Shown piece after piece: positions 1 through 8,668 of a DNA stretch of 64,000 nucleotides. The notes beneath the pieces were generated by a model. It worked only from the letters and a program-made list of their open reading frames with translations, was not told the origin of the DNA and searched no databases. Source of the stretch: Clostridium acidisoli DSM 12555 (GTDB taxonomy: Bacteria; Bacillota; Clostridia; Clostridiales; Clostridiaceae); the NCBI RefSeq assembly GCF_900176305.1, contig NZ_FWXH01000006.1:1-64000 (forward strand), given 5' to 3'. A program made the translations under genes and the position numbers. Positions within the stretch are counted from its first letter, which is position 1; the number at the start of each line of letters is the position of its first letter.

Positions 1-197
1 AAGGGTCGCTAAAGCGAGGTGAAGGGTTTGACAGGCGCTTTGCTGGTCAAAGGTGATGGGTTTTCCGTGGGAAAAAGCTATGGATGATTTTTCTCCGCTA
101 TGCTGAGAAAAATCTTTGAACTTAAGTATATTGTCCTTCACCTTTGACGGCTTTAGCTACGATAAAAAGATTTAACCTTGTTTCACAATTTTTTTGT
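1..197. repeat. Modular foldback repeat, copy A (left end outside window)
   Basis: This is a string of small hairpins joined by short linkers. The arms are TCGCT/AGCGA near position 6, TTTGAC/GTCAAA near 27-51, TTTTCC/GGAAAA at about 61-76 and TTTTTCTC/GAGAAAAA at about 89-112. The linkers are ggtgaaggg, ggtgatggg and ggatga. The segment from about 82 to 124 recurs almost unchanged at 48540-48583 and inverted at 19213-19256. A closing CCTTCACC lies near 135. The right end (TTGTTTCACAATTTTTTT, 178-195) is a degenerate version of the terminal sequence TTGCTTCGCAATTTCTTTAT seen at two other copies. No coding potential is seen. Confidence 0.8.
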
Positions 198-205
198 GGT
201 ATGCT

Positions 206-712
206 TCATCTTAATCTTTTAATAAAACGTCTATTTGCGTAAGCTATAAAAAGGGTTAACGCATAATCACAAATTAAAAATATAAATTCAATAGCTATTA
301 CAGCAAAAGCTAAAGGCAATTTTATTTTTAGGACATCCATAAAAAGTAGCTTATATATGTAATAAATTATAAACATACAGAGGTTAAAAAATATAAGCTT
401 TAATAATATCTCCAGTGGAAGTTTATTAATTCTTTCAATATAATATTTTATAAAGCCATAGCTGCCAAAGAATATTATATAGGCAAATACGTTCCATCTA
501 ATTCCTAGTAGTAAAATTGATAAAATGGAAGCAGCAGCATATACAATTAAGCTATTTCTTATATTTGTTGTTAAAATAGATATTGGAATTATACATGATG
601 CTACACCTAAAACATATAATTTAGTAGTAGGAATAATGCTTGAAAGGTAGATACACAAAACTGAAAGAGCTGTGTATATTCCTCCTTTTGCTAAGAGGCT
701 CGACTTTGACAT
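206..712 (-). CDS. Small polytopic membrane protein, possible ECF S-component-like
   Basis: This encodes a 168-residue, very hydrophobic protein with about five or six predicted membrane helices. A short basic N-terminus (MSKSSLLAKGG) and a basic C-terminus (RRFIKRLR) are visible. I chose the ATG at 712 because AAAGGAG lies just upstream of it. A longer in-frame start at 742 would overlap the J-protein gene and lacks its own ribosome site. Size and hydrophobic pattern recall small S-component-like or QueT-like membrane proteins, but no diagnostic motif is present, so the function is unknown. It lies immediately downstream of the J-domain gene and is probably cotranscribed with it and the DUF5685 gene. 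Confidence 0.6.
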   Translation of the reverse strand: MSKSSLLAKGGIYTALSVLCIYLSSIIPTTKLYVLGVASCIIPISILTTNIRNSLIVYAAASILSILLLGIRWNVFAYIIFFGSYGFIKYYIERINKLPLEILLKLIFFNLCMFIIYYIYKLLFMDVLKIKLPLAFAVIAIEFIFLICDYALTLFIAYANRRFIKRLR

Positions 713-735
713 AAAATCTTCATCTCCTTTAACCT

Positions 736-1347
736 TTAACATCCACCGCCCATGCCACCGCCCATACAGTCACAAGCCTGCTCTGTGCACCAAATTGTAA
801 TACACATGTTCATACAATCATTGTCCCTATTGCCACCCATGCCGCCTCCATAAGGATTTCTATATGAGGTATTTCTTTGTGATAAAGATTGAAGAGCATT
901 TCTATATTCAGGATTTTGAGGTTCCATATTATAAGCAGTGTTTATGTATGTGTAGGCATTGTCATACCAGCCTTTTCTAAGGTATAGATTTCCCATTAAG
1001 AAATTCCATTCAGCATCTCTAGTTTTTATTAAGTTTAGTTTTTGCTCAGCATTTTGTAAGTTCCCATTATTTATATCCATTCTTATAGAATTATATTCAC
1101 TGCTGCTACTTGATGAATAATTTTGACTACTATAGTTACCATTGTGTGCGCTTCCACTTGAACTATTTTTTAATAGATAATCATAAGCTTCATTAACTTC
1201 TCGCATTTTTTCTTCGGCAAGTTCCTTTAGTGGGTTGTTGCCATATTGGTCAGGATGATATTTTTTAGCCTGTTCTCTATAAGCTTTTTTTATTTCTTCT
1301 TGAGAGGCGCCCTCTTTAACCCCTAGTACTTCATATGGATCTCGCAT
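736..1347 (-). CDS. J-domain protein with TPR-like middle and Cys/Gly-rich tail
   Basis: This 203-residue protein begins with a J domain ([20 protein letters not shown]) that has an intact HPD in KYHPDQYG near residue 33. It should therefore stimulate an Hsp70 ATPase. A Ser/Asn-rich linker (about residues 60-88) leads to a TPR-like helical stretch (about 90-158; [16 protein letters not shown]). The last 35 or so residues are Gly/Met/Cys-rich, with six cysteines and two GGGMGG runs. That tail is not the DnaJ zinc finger (no CXXCXGXG repeats). The gene sits between the DUF5685 gene and a small membrane-protein gene on the same strand, probably one operon. The tail may bind metal or a partner, but this is inference. 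Confidence 0.85.
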   Translation of the reverse strand: MRDPYEVLGVKEGASQEEIKKAYREQAKKYHPDQYGNNPLKELAEEKMREVNEAYDYLLKNSSSGSAHNGNYSSQNYSSSSSSEYNSIRMDINNGNLQNAEQKLNLIKTRDAEWNFLMGNLYLRKGWYDNAYTYINTAYNMEPQNPEYRNALQSLSQRNTSYRNPYGGGMGGNRDNDCMNMCITIWCTEQACDCMGGGMGGGC

Positions 1348-1388
1348 GTATAATTTCCTCCTCGTTTACGCTTAAATATATATTTTTA

Positions 1389-2261
1389 TTATTTATTTTT
1401 TGAATAAGCTTTATCAAATACACTTTTCATTTTTCCTAATAAGCCATCTTGTAGTATATTATATAGAATATCATTATTTGTTCTAAGTGACAATTTATTT
1501 AAATTGTCAAAGCAATTTCTTGCAGAAGTAACTAACAGAAAATCGATTCTGTCTTTGATTGAAGCTCTAAACTGATAAAAATCTAAATTATCTTTGTTTA
1601 AAGTTTTACATAATGCATTAAATTTACCGTCTCGCATGTCTTCTTCAAGATCGTCAAAAGCATCGATAATATATATCCATTTTCCAAGGTTATAACCAAG
1701 ATTATAAAGAGAATCCTTTTCTTTATTATTACCTTTATATTCACTAACTATAAATGCAGTTAATTCAGCAAATGGGTGTGACAATTCATCTATGCTTACA
1801 TTATCTTCAGCATCCTCTAATATATACAAAGATTTTAATCTATCTTTTATAAAATCACTATGTGATTTAAGTGTGTCAGGAAATTTGTGAACATAATTCT
1901 TAATAAGCAGTGTAAACAATTTTGCTTTTAATGATTTATCATCTTTTATATCATCAGCAAGTTTATAATAAGCTAGAGCCACATTTAGAAAACTTGCGTA
2001 ATCTAATGCTAAATTGTTAGTAATAAATATTCTTTTTTTCAGAGGATGAACAACACATCTAGCAGTTATAAAGTCACACGGTTTATCTTCAAGGGCATCT
2101 AAAAGTACTGCAATAAAAGTCATATCGTAATTAATAAGAAGCCTTGGAATATTGCCATAATTTTTTTTTATAGACAAGCAAAGCCCACAATAATAGGCTT
2201 TAAATTTCTCATAGTCTTTCATTTTAAGTTCAGGTTTAAATGGTGTAACATAACCAAACAT
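1389..2261 (-). CDS. DUF5685 family protein
   Basis: This 290-residue, mainly helical protein matches the DUF5685 family as I know it: it opens with MFGYVTPFKPELKMKDYEKF followed by YYCGLCLSIKKNYG. The CGLC pair near residues 25-28 and a later acidic cluster (DAFDDLEEDMRDGKFN, about residue 200) are the notable elements. The acidic cluster superficially resembles Asp-rich metal sites of all-helical prenyl-type enzymes, but no activity can be assigned. It is the first gene of a probable three-gene minus-strand operon with the J-domain protein and the small membrane protein, which suggests a shared, uncharacterised process. Confidence 0.75.
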   Translation of the reverse strand: MFGYVTPFKPELKMKDYEKFKAYYCGLCLSIKKNYGNIPRLLINYDMTFIAVLLDALEDKPCDFITARCVVHPLKKRIFITNNLALDYASFLNVALAYYKLADDIKDDKSLKAKLFTLLIKNYVHKFPDTLKSHSDFIKDRLKSLYILEDAEDNVSIDELSHPFAELTAFIVSEYKGNNKEKDSLYNLGYNLGKWIYIIDAFDDLEEDMRDGKFNALCKTLNKDNLDFYQFRASIKDRIDFLLVTSARNCFDNLNKLSLRTNNDILYNILQDGLLGKMKSVFDKAYSKNK

Positions 2262-2480
2262 TAAGGATAAAACAACACCTTTCTTTTTTGTCCACCAAAT
2301 GGGTGAAATTTATTTTATTATAACATAGTAGACTTAATTGATATATGTTTTTCATTACAATTAGGTGGTTAAAACTTTTAACATATACGTACTGCAGCCT
2401 CTTAATATTTTGTAGGTCTAAAATAATTTTATATGTTATAATTATTTTATGAATTTTAAAAGTCTTAGGAAGGTGAAAAA
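2262..2480. promoter_or_regulatory. Divergent promoter region
   Basis: This is a 219-bp AT-rich spacer between the divergent DUF5685 and NdpA-like genes. A -10-like TATAAT lies at 2437-2442 on the plus strand, about 40 bp before the TTG start at 2481. A second lies on the minus strand (plus-strand ATTATA, 2317-2322), about 55 bp before the DUF5685 start. The -35 elements are weak on both strands, so these are tentative. No structured leader was seen. Confidence 0.4.
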
Positions 2481-3518
2481 TTGGAATACGTTAATGAAGT
2501 TAATTTAAATGGGGCAACTATACATATATTAGATAATAATAGTGAAGAACCTGTTTATAATGAGTATCAACTTAAACTTATGGATGAAACATATGAATAT
2601 ATTTTAAAGCATATACAGAAGTGTCTTAAAGATGAAGAATTAAAGTACGCAGTTTTTAATAATGAAAGGAATATTGTAAAAGATGTTTCTATGGAGTACT
2701 TTAATGGTAAGATAGATTTAATTACAGCATCAAAGGATATAGCCAATCAACTTTTTGTTTTAATGAAGTCAAATGGAAGTATACCATCATGTGATTTAAT
2801 GGTAGTGTCAATATCAACAGAATATGGATTAATGCTTGCAATTCTAAAAATGGATTACGTTAAAAATTATACTCACTCTATTGATTTTGTAGAAAATAAG
2901 ATTGGTATAAACATTATCCCACAATTTGTAGGTCTTCCATCAGGAGGTCAAAGACTTCAAAAATGTGCTTTTATAAAACCATTAAAAGATGAAAATAAAT
3001 TTGACTTAATGGTTATTGATAAACAAAGCAAAAGCAAAGATGCAGAAGACTATGGTTCTAATTATTTTATAAACAATTTTTTGGGATGTACTATTGTGAA
3101 TAATGAAAGAGATGTCACTCGTAATTTTATTAAGACTACTGAAAAATGGACACGTGATAATTTAAAAGACAATGCAGATAAAGCGGAAATTGTAAGAACA
3201 TCTATAAAGAAAAAGCTTAAAGAAGAAGATAACATAAATATAAATGAACTTTCAAGTGAAATATTTGGAGATAATGCTGAGGAATCACAAAACTTTGTAC
3301 AGTATGCTAAAGAGCGAGGCATAACTGAAAATGTGGAAGTTGATAAGCAATGGATTGATAATAAATTTAAAAGAGTGAGACTTAAAATTGATAAAGAAAT
3401 TGATATATATATCGATGAAGAAGCTTATAATGACAATTCAAAATTTGAAATTATAAGAAACGGTGATGGAACCATAAATATGTTAATTAAACATGTAAAA
3501 AATTATATTGAGAAATAG
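2481..3518 (+). CDS. NdpA-like nucleoid-associated protein
   Basis: This 345-residue protein fits the 37-kDa nucleoid-associated protein family (NdpA/YejK, PF04245). Family-like stretches include SNGSIPSCDLMVVSI, the central LAILKMDY, and the IKPLKDENKFDLMVIDKQ segment that precedes YFINNFLGC. The C-terminal half is charged and helical. The start is TTG at 2481, preceded by AGGAAGGTG at a good distance. In other bacteria the family binds the nucleoid, but its role is poorly defined, and in Firmicutes it is found sporadically. It is transcribed alone and ends in a perfect palindromic terminator that overlaps its stop codon. Confidence 0.75.
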   Translation: MEYVNEVNLNGATIHILDNNSEEPVYNEYQLKLMDETYEYILKHIQKCLKDEELKYAVFNNERNIVKDVSMEYFNGKIDLITASKDIANQLFVLMKSNGSIPSCDLMVVSISTEYGLMLAILKMDYVKNYTHSIDFVENKIGINIIPQFVGLPSGGQRLQKCAFIKPLKDENKFDLMVIDKQSKSKDAEDYGSNYFINNFLGCTIVNNERDVTRNFIKTTEKWTRDNLKDNADKAEIVRTSIKKKLKEEDNININELSSEIFGDNAEESQNFVQYAKERGITENVEVDKQWIDNKFKRVRLKIDKEIDIYIDEEAYNDNSKFEIIRNGDGTINMLIKHVKNYIEK

Positions 3519-3554
3519 ATATGAGGACATTCAAATTTGAATGTCCTCATATCT
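3517..3554. terminator. Perfect 38-nt palindromic bidirectional terminator
   Basis: The two 19-nt arms (AGATATGAGGACATTCAAA and its exact complement) form an uninterrupted palindrome beginning at the NdpA-like stop codon. It is followed by ATTTTT on the plus strand. It separates two convergent genes and can serve both. Confidence 0.8.
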
Positions 3555-3558
3555 ATTT

Positions 3559-3939
3559 TTAAAACAAGTTTTGAAGATTTATTGTTTCTAATTTCTTTAT
3601 TCTTTCCAATAAAAACTCTATGCTTTCAGAAGATGCAAGTGCTTCTTCTTTATCTTTAGTTTTTATATATGCTTCAAGTTTATGCTCTTCTAGACTTAAA
3701 TCATCTATCAGTGTATGATTTACGAATACAGAGCAGTTGTTAGAATATATGTGCCATTGATTAGACATTTCTTTTGATTTGCTGTTAGCTTTAGTCCAAT
3801 TTTCTGATTGTATATATTTTTTTATTGAAGTATTTTCAGCATATACTTTATCAGATATATTATTTAAATATCTAACTGAAAAGAAGCAAATTAATATCAC
3901 ACCTATAAATAAAAATAAAGTCATAAATATGTTTTTCAT
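3559..3939 (-). CDS. DUF4363 family protein
   Basis: This 126-residue protein has one N-terminal membrane helix (about residues 4-24, MTLFLFIGVILICFFSV) and a helical, charged extracytoplasmic region. The layout matches DUF4363 proteins of Clostridia. It starts 8 bp downstream of the DUF421 gene on the same strand. These two families commonly occur as a pair, so the two products probably act together in the membrane. The function is unknown. Confidence 0.75.
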   Translation of the reverse strand: MKNIFMTLFLFIGVILICFFSVRYLNNISDKVYAENTSIKKYIQSENWTKANSKSKEMSNQWHIYSNNCSVFVNHTLIDDLSLEEHKLEAYIKTKDKEEALASSESIEFLLERIKKLETINLQNLF

Positions 3940-3947
3940 ATTTTCTC

Positions 3948-4634
3948 CTATTTTTTTGAATGCGCCTTATATGTTTGCATATAAAATTTACCTTTTGAAT
4001 CTGATAGAGCGATAAAAACCTCTTTGGGAGAATTAATATTTTTACTATGTAGAGTTGTAAGTAGCCATTTTTCATCCATCCCAAGTATTTTAAGATTTTT
4101 ATAATTAATCTTACCATCTAAAATTAAAGTTATAGGTATAGTGTCTTGAGAGCATTTTACATTCAAATCTTTTTTTGTAGTATTAGACAGCTCTGTTTTA
4201 GGTATAATAGACAACTGTCCACTTGTCTCAAGAATAGCAAATTCTATGTCTTCAAGGTTGTAATAACCTTTTAATCTTATTTCCTCTAAAAGGTCGTTTA
4301 GATTTAATCTTTGAGCCCGCATTATATCAATATCAATTTTACCCTTGTTAATTAATATACTTGGTTTGCCCGATATTACTAATCTTGCAGTTTCACTTTT
4401 TAGTTGTAATAAGGATATTAGTATTTCTAAAAATAATAAAGTTACAATTGGTATTACACCATGGATAAGTGGAATTCTAGTATCTTGCATTGGTAGAGAA
4501 GCAAGATCAGATATCATTATTGTGATTACAAGTTCAAAAGGTTGCAATTCTCCAATTTGACGTTTACCCATGATTCTCATAATTAATACTACTAATGTAT
4601 ATAATATAATTGTTCGGAGCATTATTATAAACAT
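3948..4634 (-). CDS. DUF421 (YetF-like) membrane protein
   Basis: This protein of about 228 residues has two or three N-terminal membrane helices. The family signature MRIMGKRQIGELQPFELVIT is followed by the DLASLPMQD segment, then a cytoplasmic domain with ISGKPSILINKGKID and a beta-rich end. This is the YetF/YkjA (DUF421) architecture. I chose the ATG at 4634 because AAGGCGG sits about 8 nt upstream. A GTG three codons earlier overlaps that ribosome site. It forms a two-gene operon with the DUF4363 gene. Biochemical function is unknown; relatives are membrane proteins found in sporulating bacteria. Confidence 0.85.
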   Translation of the reverse strand: MFIIMLRTIILYTLVVLIMRIMGKRQIGELQPFELVITIMISDLASLPMQDTRIPLIHGVIPIVTLLFLEILISLLQLKSETARLVISGKPSILINKGKIDIDIMRAQRLNLNDLLEEIRLKGYYNLEDIEFAILETSGQLSIIPKTELSNTTKKDLNVKCSQDTIPITLILDGKINYKNLKILGMDEKWLLTTLHSKNINSPKEVFIALSDSKGKFYMQTYKAHSKK

Positions 4635-4753
4635 ACAAGCCACCGCCTTATTTTAGTGCATACATATTGTTTGCAAGTTTCAAAAAAATAATACATTTAT
4701 TATTTTTTTAAAGTATAATAATATTGTCAAATAAGAATGTCGAAGGTGAATGC

Positions 4754-6205
4754 ATGAAAGCTTATAGAAGAACGTTACAATTTGTACTAATATGTGCAAC
4801 TCTTGAACTATTCAAAGAGGCCAAAATAACTATAGAACATACCTTAGGAGAAGGACTTTTTGGAGAAATTCATAAAGACCACCAACTAACAGAGGAAGAT
4901 GTAAAAGCAATTAAAGTAAAAATGTTAGAGATAATAAAAAAAGATATAAAAATAAATAAAGTTTCAGTGACGAGAAAGAAAGCTATAGAAATATTTGAAA
5001 TGTATAAGATGGAAGACAAGGTTAAACTTCTAAAAACTATATCATATGAAAATTTGAAACTTTATGAACTTAATGGTAGATATGACTATTTTTATGGAGA
5101 TATGGAGCCTTCAACTGGAGTATTAAAGGTTTTTGATCTTTTTAAATATGAATCAGGCTTTATTCTTAACTACCCAAGCGAGAAAGAACCTGATAAACTT
5201 ATTGAGTTTAAGGAACAAAAAAAATTATATGAAATATTTCATGAAACAGAAAAATGGGGAAACATTTTAGGTGCTAGTGATGTTGGATCATTGAATGAAA
5301 AAGTTATAAATGGGGATATAATTAATATTATAAGAGTAGCAGAGGCACTTCATGAGAAAAAAATTGCATATATAGCAGATATGATAAAGGAAAAAAAGGA
5401 CATAAAAGTAGTTCTCATAGCTGGTCCATCATCATCAGGGAAAACTACATTTTCTAAAAGGTTAGGAGTTCAGCTTAGGGTAAATGGATTTATACCTGTA
5501 CCAATTTCTTTAGATGATTATTTTTTAAATAGAAAAGATACGCCTAAGGATGAAAATGGAAATTGTGATTTTGAATCAATTTATGCCTTAGATTTAAAAT
5601 TATTTAATGAAAATCTTAAGGATTTAATGAATGGAAAAAAAGTTGTTTTGCCTAGATTTAATTTTAAAAATGGAGAAAGAGAATGGTGCCAAGAGGCCAC
5701 TAGTTTGCCAGAGAAATCCATAATCATAATTGAAGGCATCCATGGATTAAATGAGCTTTTAACCTCATCAATACCTAAAGATAAAAAGTTTAAAATATAT
5801 ATAAGTGCTTTAACACAATTAAATCTTGATAATCATAACAGAATAGCTACCACAGATGTAAGAATCATAAGAAGAATAGTAAGGGATTATCTGTCAAGGG
5901 GTTATGGTGGTGAGGAAACATTAAAAATGTGGGATTCAGTTAGAAAAGGTGAAGAAAAAAACATATTCGTATTTCAAGAAGAGGCAGATGCTATGTTTAA
6001 TTCAACTTTAGTTTATGAGTTATGTGCACTTAAAAAATACGCTATTATAGAATTAGATAAAATAAAAGAAGATAGTCCTGTATATGATGAAGGGGTTAGA
6101 CTAAAGAGTTTCTTAAACTTCTTTAAAGAAATAGATGTAGAATATGTACCTGAAAATTCTATATTAAGAGAATTTGTTGGAGGAAGCTGTTTTTATAAAT
6201 ACTAA
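4754..6205 (+). CDS. Uridine kinase-like protein with ThrRS-type N-terminal domain
   Basis: This 483-residue protein carries a C-terminal P-loop kinase domain of the uridine kinase/phosphoribulokinase family. The Walker A motif is AGPSSSGKTTFSKRL (about residue 225), followed by LDDYFLNR and a IIIEGIHGLNE segment. The N-terminal part (HTLGEGLFGEI and LTEEDVKAI) resembles the second additional domain of threonyl/alanyl-tRNA synthetases. Longer members of this family begin with a TGS domain, which is absent here. ATG at 4754 is preceded by GAAGGTG. Family members are annotated as nucleoside kinases, but true substrates are not established. It lies 20 bp upstream of sdaAB and may be cotranscribed. 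Confidence 0.8.
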   Translation: MKAYRRTLQFVLICATLELFKEAKITIEHTLGEGLFGEIHKDHQLTEEDVKAIKVKMLEIIKKDIKINKVSVTRKKAIEIFEMYKMEDKVKLLKTISYENLKLYELNGRYDYFYGDMEPSTGVLKVFDLFKYESGFILNYPSEKEPDKLIEFKEQKKLYEIFHETEKWGNILGASDVGSLNEKVINGDIINIIRVAEALHEKKIAYIADMIKEKKDIKVVLIAGPSSSGKTTFSKRLGVQLRVNGFIPVPISLDDYFLNRKDTPKDENGNCDFESIYALDLKLFNENLKDLMNGKKVVLPRFNFKNGEREWCQEATSLPEKSIIIIEGIHGLNELLTSSIPKDKKFKIYISALTQLNLDNHNRIATTDVRIIRRIVRDYLSRGYGGEETLKMWDSVRKGEEKNIFVFQEEADAMFNSTLVYELCALKKYAIIELDKIKEDSPVYDEGVRLKSFLNFFKEIDVEYVPENSILREFVGGSCFYKY

Positions 6206-6225
6206 AGATAGATAGAGGTGTTTCA

Positions 6226-6909
6226 ATGCGAGAATATAGTTGTTTCGATATTTTAGGTCCAATAATGATTGGTCCATCAAGCTCCCATACAGCAGGAGCG
6301 GCTAGGCTTGCAAAAATTGCAGCCATAATAGCAGGAGAGGATAAATTTAAAAAAGTTGAATTTTATTTACATGGGTCCTTTGCTAAAACTTACAGAGGAC
6401 ATGGAACAGATAAGGCTCTTGTTGCAGGAGTTTTAGGATTAAATCCTTGGGATGAAAGACTTAAAAATTCATTTGACATTGCAAAAGAAAATAATATGGA
6501 GTTTAGATTTATTGAAACTGATTTAGGTGATGAGCACCCAAATACAGTAAAAATTATATTTACAAAAGATAATGGAATTAATGTTGAAGTTATGGGATCG
6601 TCTGTAGGTGGAGGAAATATAAAAATTACGGAAATTGACGGACAAAAAATTGAATTCACAGGAAATTATCCAACACTTATAATTAAGCATAAGGATGTAC
6701 CTGGAATGATATCAAAGGTAAGTACAATTATATATGAAGCGGAAATAAATATAGCCTTCTTAAAGGTATACAGAAAGAATAGGGGATATAAAGCCTCTAT
6801 GATATTTGAAACGGATAGTGTTATACCAGAAGATATTGCGACAAAAATAAAAGCACTTGGAAATATAGAGAGTATAAGAATTATAAATCCAATTGTAGAA
6901 GCTGATTAA
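6226..6909 (+). CDS. sdaAB: L-serine dehydratase, iron-sulfur type, beta subunit
   Basis: This 227-residue subunit of the oxygen-sensitive [4Fe-4S] L-serine dehydratase converts L-serine to pyruvate and ammonia with the alpha subunit encoded next. The N-terminal motif DILGPIMIGPSSSHTAGAARL is diagnostic. The central GSSVGGGNI segment and a C-terminal ACT-like domain (GNYPTLIIKHKDVPGMI onward) complete the usual layout. The length is normal for Firmicute beta subunits. ATG at 6226 has AGAGGTG upstream. The alpha gene begins 25 bp downstream, so the two form an operon, possibly with the kinase-like gene upstream. Confidence 0.96.
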   Translation: MREYSCFDILGPIMIGPSSSHTAGAARLAKIAAIIAGEDKFKKVEFYLHGSFAKTYRGHGTDKALVAGVLGLNPWDERLKNSFDIAKENNMEFRFIETDLGDEHPNTVKIIFTKDNGINVEVMGSSVGGGNIKITEIDGQKIEFTGNYPTLIIKHKDVPGMISKVSTIIYEAEINIAFLKVYRKNRGYKASMIFETDSVIPEDIATKIKALGNIESIRIINPIVEAD

Positions 6910-6934
6910 AAAAGAGAGCATAGGGAGAGAAAAG

Positions 6935-7810
6935 ATGTTTGTAAATACAGGAGAAGAACTCATTGAGGTTTGCCAAAGTAAGAACATTAAGATATGGGAG
7001 TATACATTATCAGAAGAAATAAACAGAGATGTACAGTCTAAAAATAAAATAATAGAGAGAATGAAAAAAAACCTTGATGTAATGAGAGAAGCAGCAGAAT
7101 ATGGAATGAAACATGAGGTTACATCAGTAAGCGGACTTATAGGAAAAGATGCGGTAAAAGTATATAAATATGCAAAAAGTGGCAACACAATATGTGGAGA
7201 ATTCTTAACTAAAGCAATGGCTAGAGCATTATCTTCTGCAGAAGTAAATTCAGCCATGGGCAAAATAGTAGCAGCACCTACAGCCGGTTCATGTGGTATA
7301 TTACCAGCGGTTATCATTACTGTTGGAGAGAAGTATAAAAAATCTGATGAGGAACTTGTTAATGCCCTTTTTACAGCGTCTGGTATAGGCGTTTTAATAG
7401 CTAAAAATGCTACTTTAGCAGGTGCAGAAGGAGGATGCCAAGCAGAATGTGGTTCTGCAGCAGCAATGGCAGCGGCAGCTGTGGTGGAAATGATGGGTGG
7501 AACCGTTAAGCAATCATTAGACTCAGCAGCTATAGTTATAAAAAATATTTTAGGACTTGTATGCGATCCTATAGCAGGTTTAGTAGAAATACCTTGTGCA
7601 AAAAGAAATATAGCAGGTGCAGTTAGTGCACTGTCTACAGCAGATCTTGTTTTAAGTGGAGTGGAGAGTAAAATACCATTTGACGATTGCGTTAGTGCAA
7701 TGTATAAGGTAGGGAAAGATATGCCATGTGAACTTAAGGAAACAGCTTTAGGAGGGCTTGCTGTAACTAAAAAGGGACTGGAGCTTAAAGAATTAATAAA
7801 AAATAATTAG
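6935..7810 (+). CDS. sdaAA: L-serine dehydratase, iron-sulfur type, alpha subunit
   Basis: This 291-residue catalytic subunit carries the cysteines expected to bind the [4Fe-4S] cluster: SCGILPA near residue 118 and the CDPIAGLVEIPCAKRN stretch near residue 210. The conserved VTSVSGLIGKDA and GAEGGCQAECGSAAAMAA segments are also present. It works with SdaAB to deaminate serine to pyruvate, feeding fermentation. GGGAGAG precedes the ATG. No truncation or oddity is visible. Confidence 0.96.
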   Translation: MFVNTGEELIEVCQSKNIKIWEYTLSEEINRDVQSKNKIIERMKKNLDVMREAAEYGMKHEVTSVSGLIGKDAVKVYKYAKSGNTICGEFLTKAMARALSSAEVNSAMGKIVAAPTAGSCGILPAVIITVGEKYKKSDEELVNALFTASGIGVLIAKNATLAGAEGGCQAECGSAAAMAAAAVVEMMGGTVKQSLDSAAIVIKNILGLVCDPIAGLVEIPCAKRNIAGAVSALSTADLVLSGVESKIPFDDCVSAMYKVGKDMPCELKETALGGLAVTKKGLELKELIKNN

Positions 7811-7871
7811 GAGTAACAGATTAGGTTTTAAGTCATAAATTAATAGTGGGATTTTATTTGGAGGCTAATTT

Positions 7872-8411
7872 ATGATTTTAAAGGGAAGTAAGACTGAAAA
7901 AAACTTATACAAAACATTTGCAGGAGAATCAAGGGCAAGAAATAAATATACATTTTATGCTGAAAAGGCAGGAGAAGAAGGATTACAATACATTAAAAGT
8001 GTATTTTTACAAACAGCTGAAAATGAAATGGCACATGCTAGAGAAGTTTTTAGAAGATACTTGAAGTTAGTAAAATCAACTGCTGAAAATCTTCAAGATG
8101 CATCAGAAGGTGAATCTCTTGAAAGCTCAAAATTATATAAGGAATTTGAACAAGTCGCAAGGTCAGAAGGGTTTACTGAAATAGCTGATTTTTATAAGGA
8201 ACTTAGAGAAGTAGAAGAACACCATATGGAGAGATTTTCTTATATTCGGAAAAATCTAATTAACGGTAAAGAATTTAAAAGGAACCAAGATGTCATGTGG
8301 CAGTGTATGAATTGTGGATATATCCATATAGGAAAAGAAGCACCTGAAATATGTCCTTTATGTAAATTTCCAAGAGGTTATTTTAAAATTTATTGTGAAG
8401 ATTTTAAATAG
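7872..8411 (+). CDS. Rubrerythrin (classical domain order)
   Basis: This 179-residue protein begins with a ferritin-like diiron domain. Its ligand motifs are visible as AGESRARNKYTFYAE, ENEMAHARE and EEHHMERF. A C-terminal rubredoxin domain follows, with CMNCGY and CPLCKFPRGYF. It is therefore the classical type, not a reverse rubrerythrin. In anaerobes these proteins reduce hydrogen peroxide using electrons from rubredoxin/NADH systems. TTGGAGG precedes the ATG. A small acidic protein gene follows within 12 bp and is probably cotranscribed. Confidence 0.93.
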   Translation: MILKGSKTEKNLYKTFAGESRARNKYTFYAEKAGEEGLQYIKSVFLQTAENEMAHAREVFRRYLKLVKSTAENLQDASEGESLESSKLYKEFEQVARSEGFTEIADFYKELREVEEHHMERFSYIRKNLINGKEFKRNQDVMWQCMNCGYIHIGKEAPEICPLCKFPRGYFKIYCEDFK

Positions 8412-8423
8412 GAGGATTTGAAA

Positions 8424-8600
8424 ATGTTTATATATTATCCGGAGTATTTTTTATGCCCTGATTTTGAGGTGACAGATATAGATGAAGAGCTTTCTAGAAG
8501 TAATGATTGCAGTGAGATAAATTTTGATGAGGATATAGATGTATATGAGAATATAGATGATGAATATTGTAATGAAGCAGTATATAAAGAGAATAATTAA
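8424..8600 (+). CDS. Small acidic hypothetical protein
   Basis: This 58-residue, strongly acidic protein is rich in Asp, Glu and Tyr and has three cysteines. It opens with the aromatic, Pro-containing MFIYYPEYFLCPDF and ends in clusters such as NFDEDIDVYENIDDEYC. ATG at 8424 has a perfect GGAGG at the right distance; an in-frame TTG at 8418 is too close to it. It lies 12 bp behind rubrerythrin. I do not recognise the family. The strong ribosome site argues that it is real. Confidence 0.65.
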   Translation: MFIYYPEYFLCPDFEVTDIDEELSRSNDCSEINFDEDIDVYENIDDEYCNEAVYKENN

Positions 8601-8668
8601 TAGGTATAACGGAACAATATAAGTAAATATAATAATTAGTAATATTCATATTTATAGGGTGAAGTTAA

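Noticed and set aside
1-197. Possible CRISPR-like repeat array in the hairpin string
   Set aside because: The repeated linkers are short and unequal, the units between them are palindromic and vary in length, and no cas gene is present.
3779-4117. Open frames overlapping the DUF4363/DUF421 genes on either strand
   Set aside because: They overlap better-supported family genes, lack ribosome sites and show no recognisable protein features.
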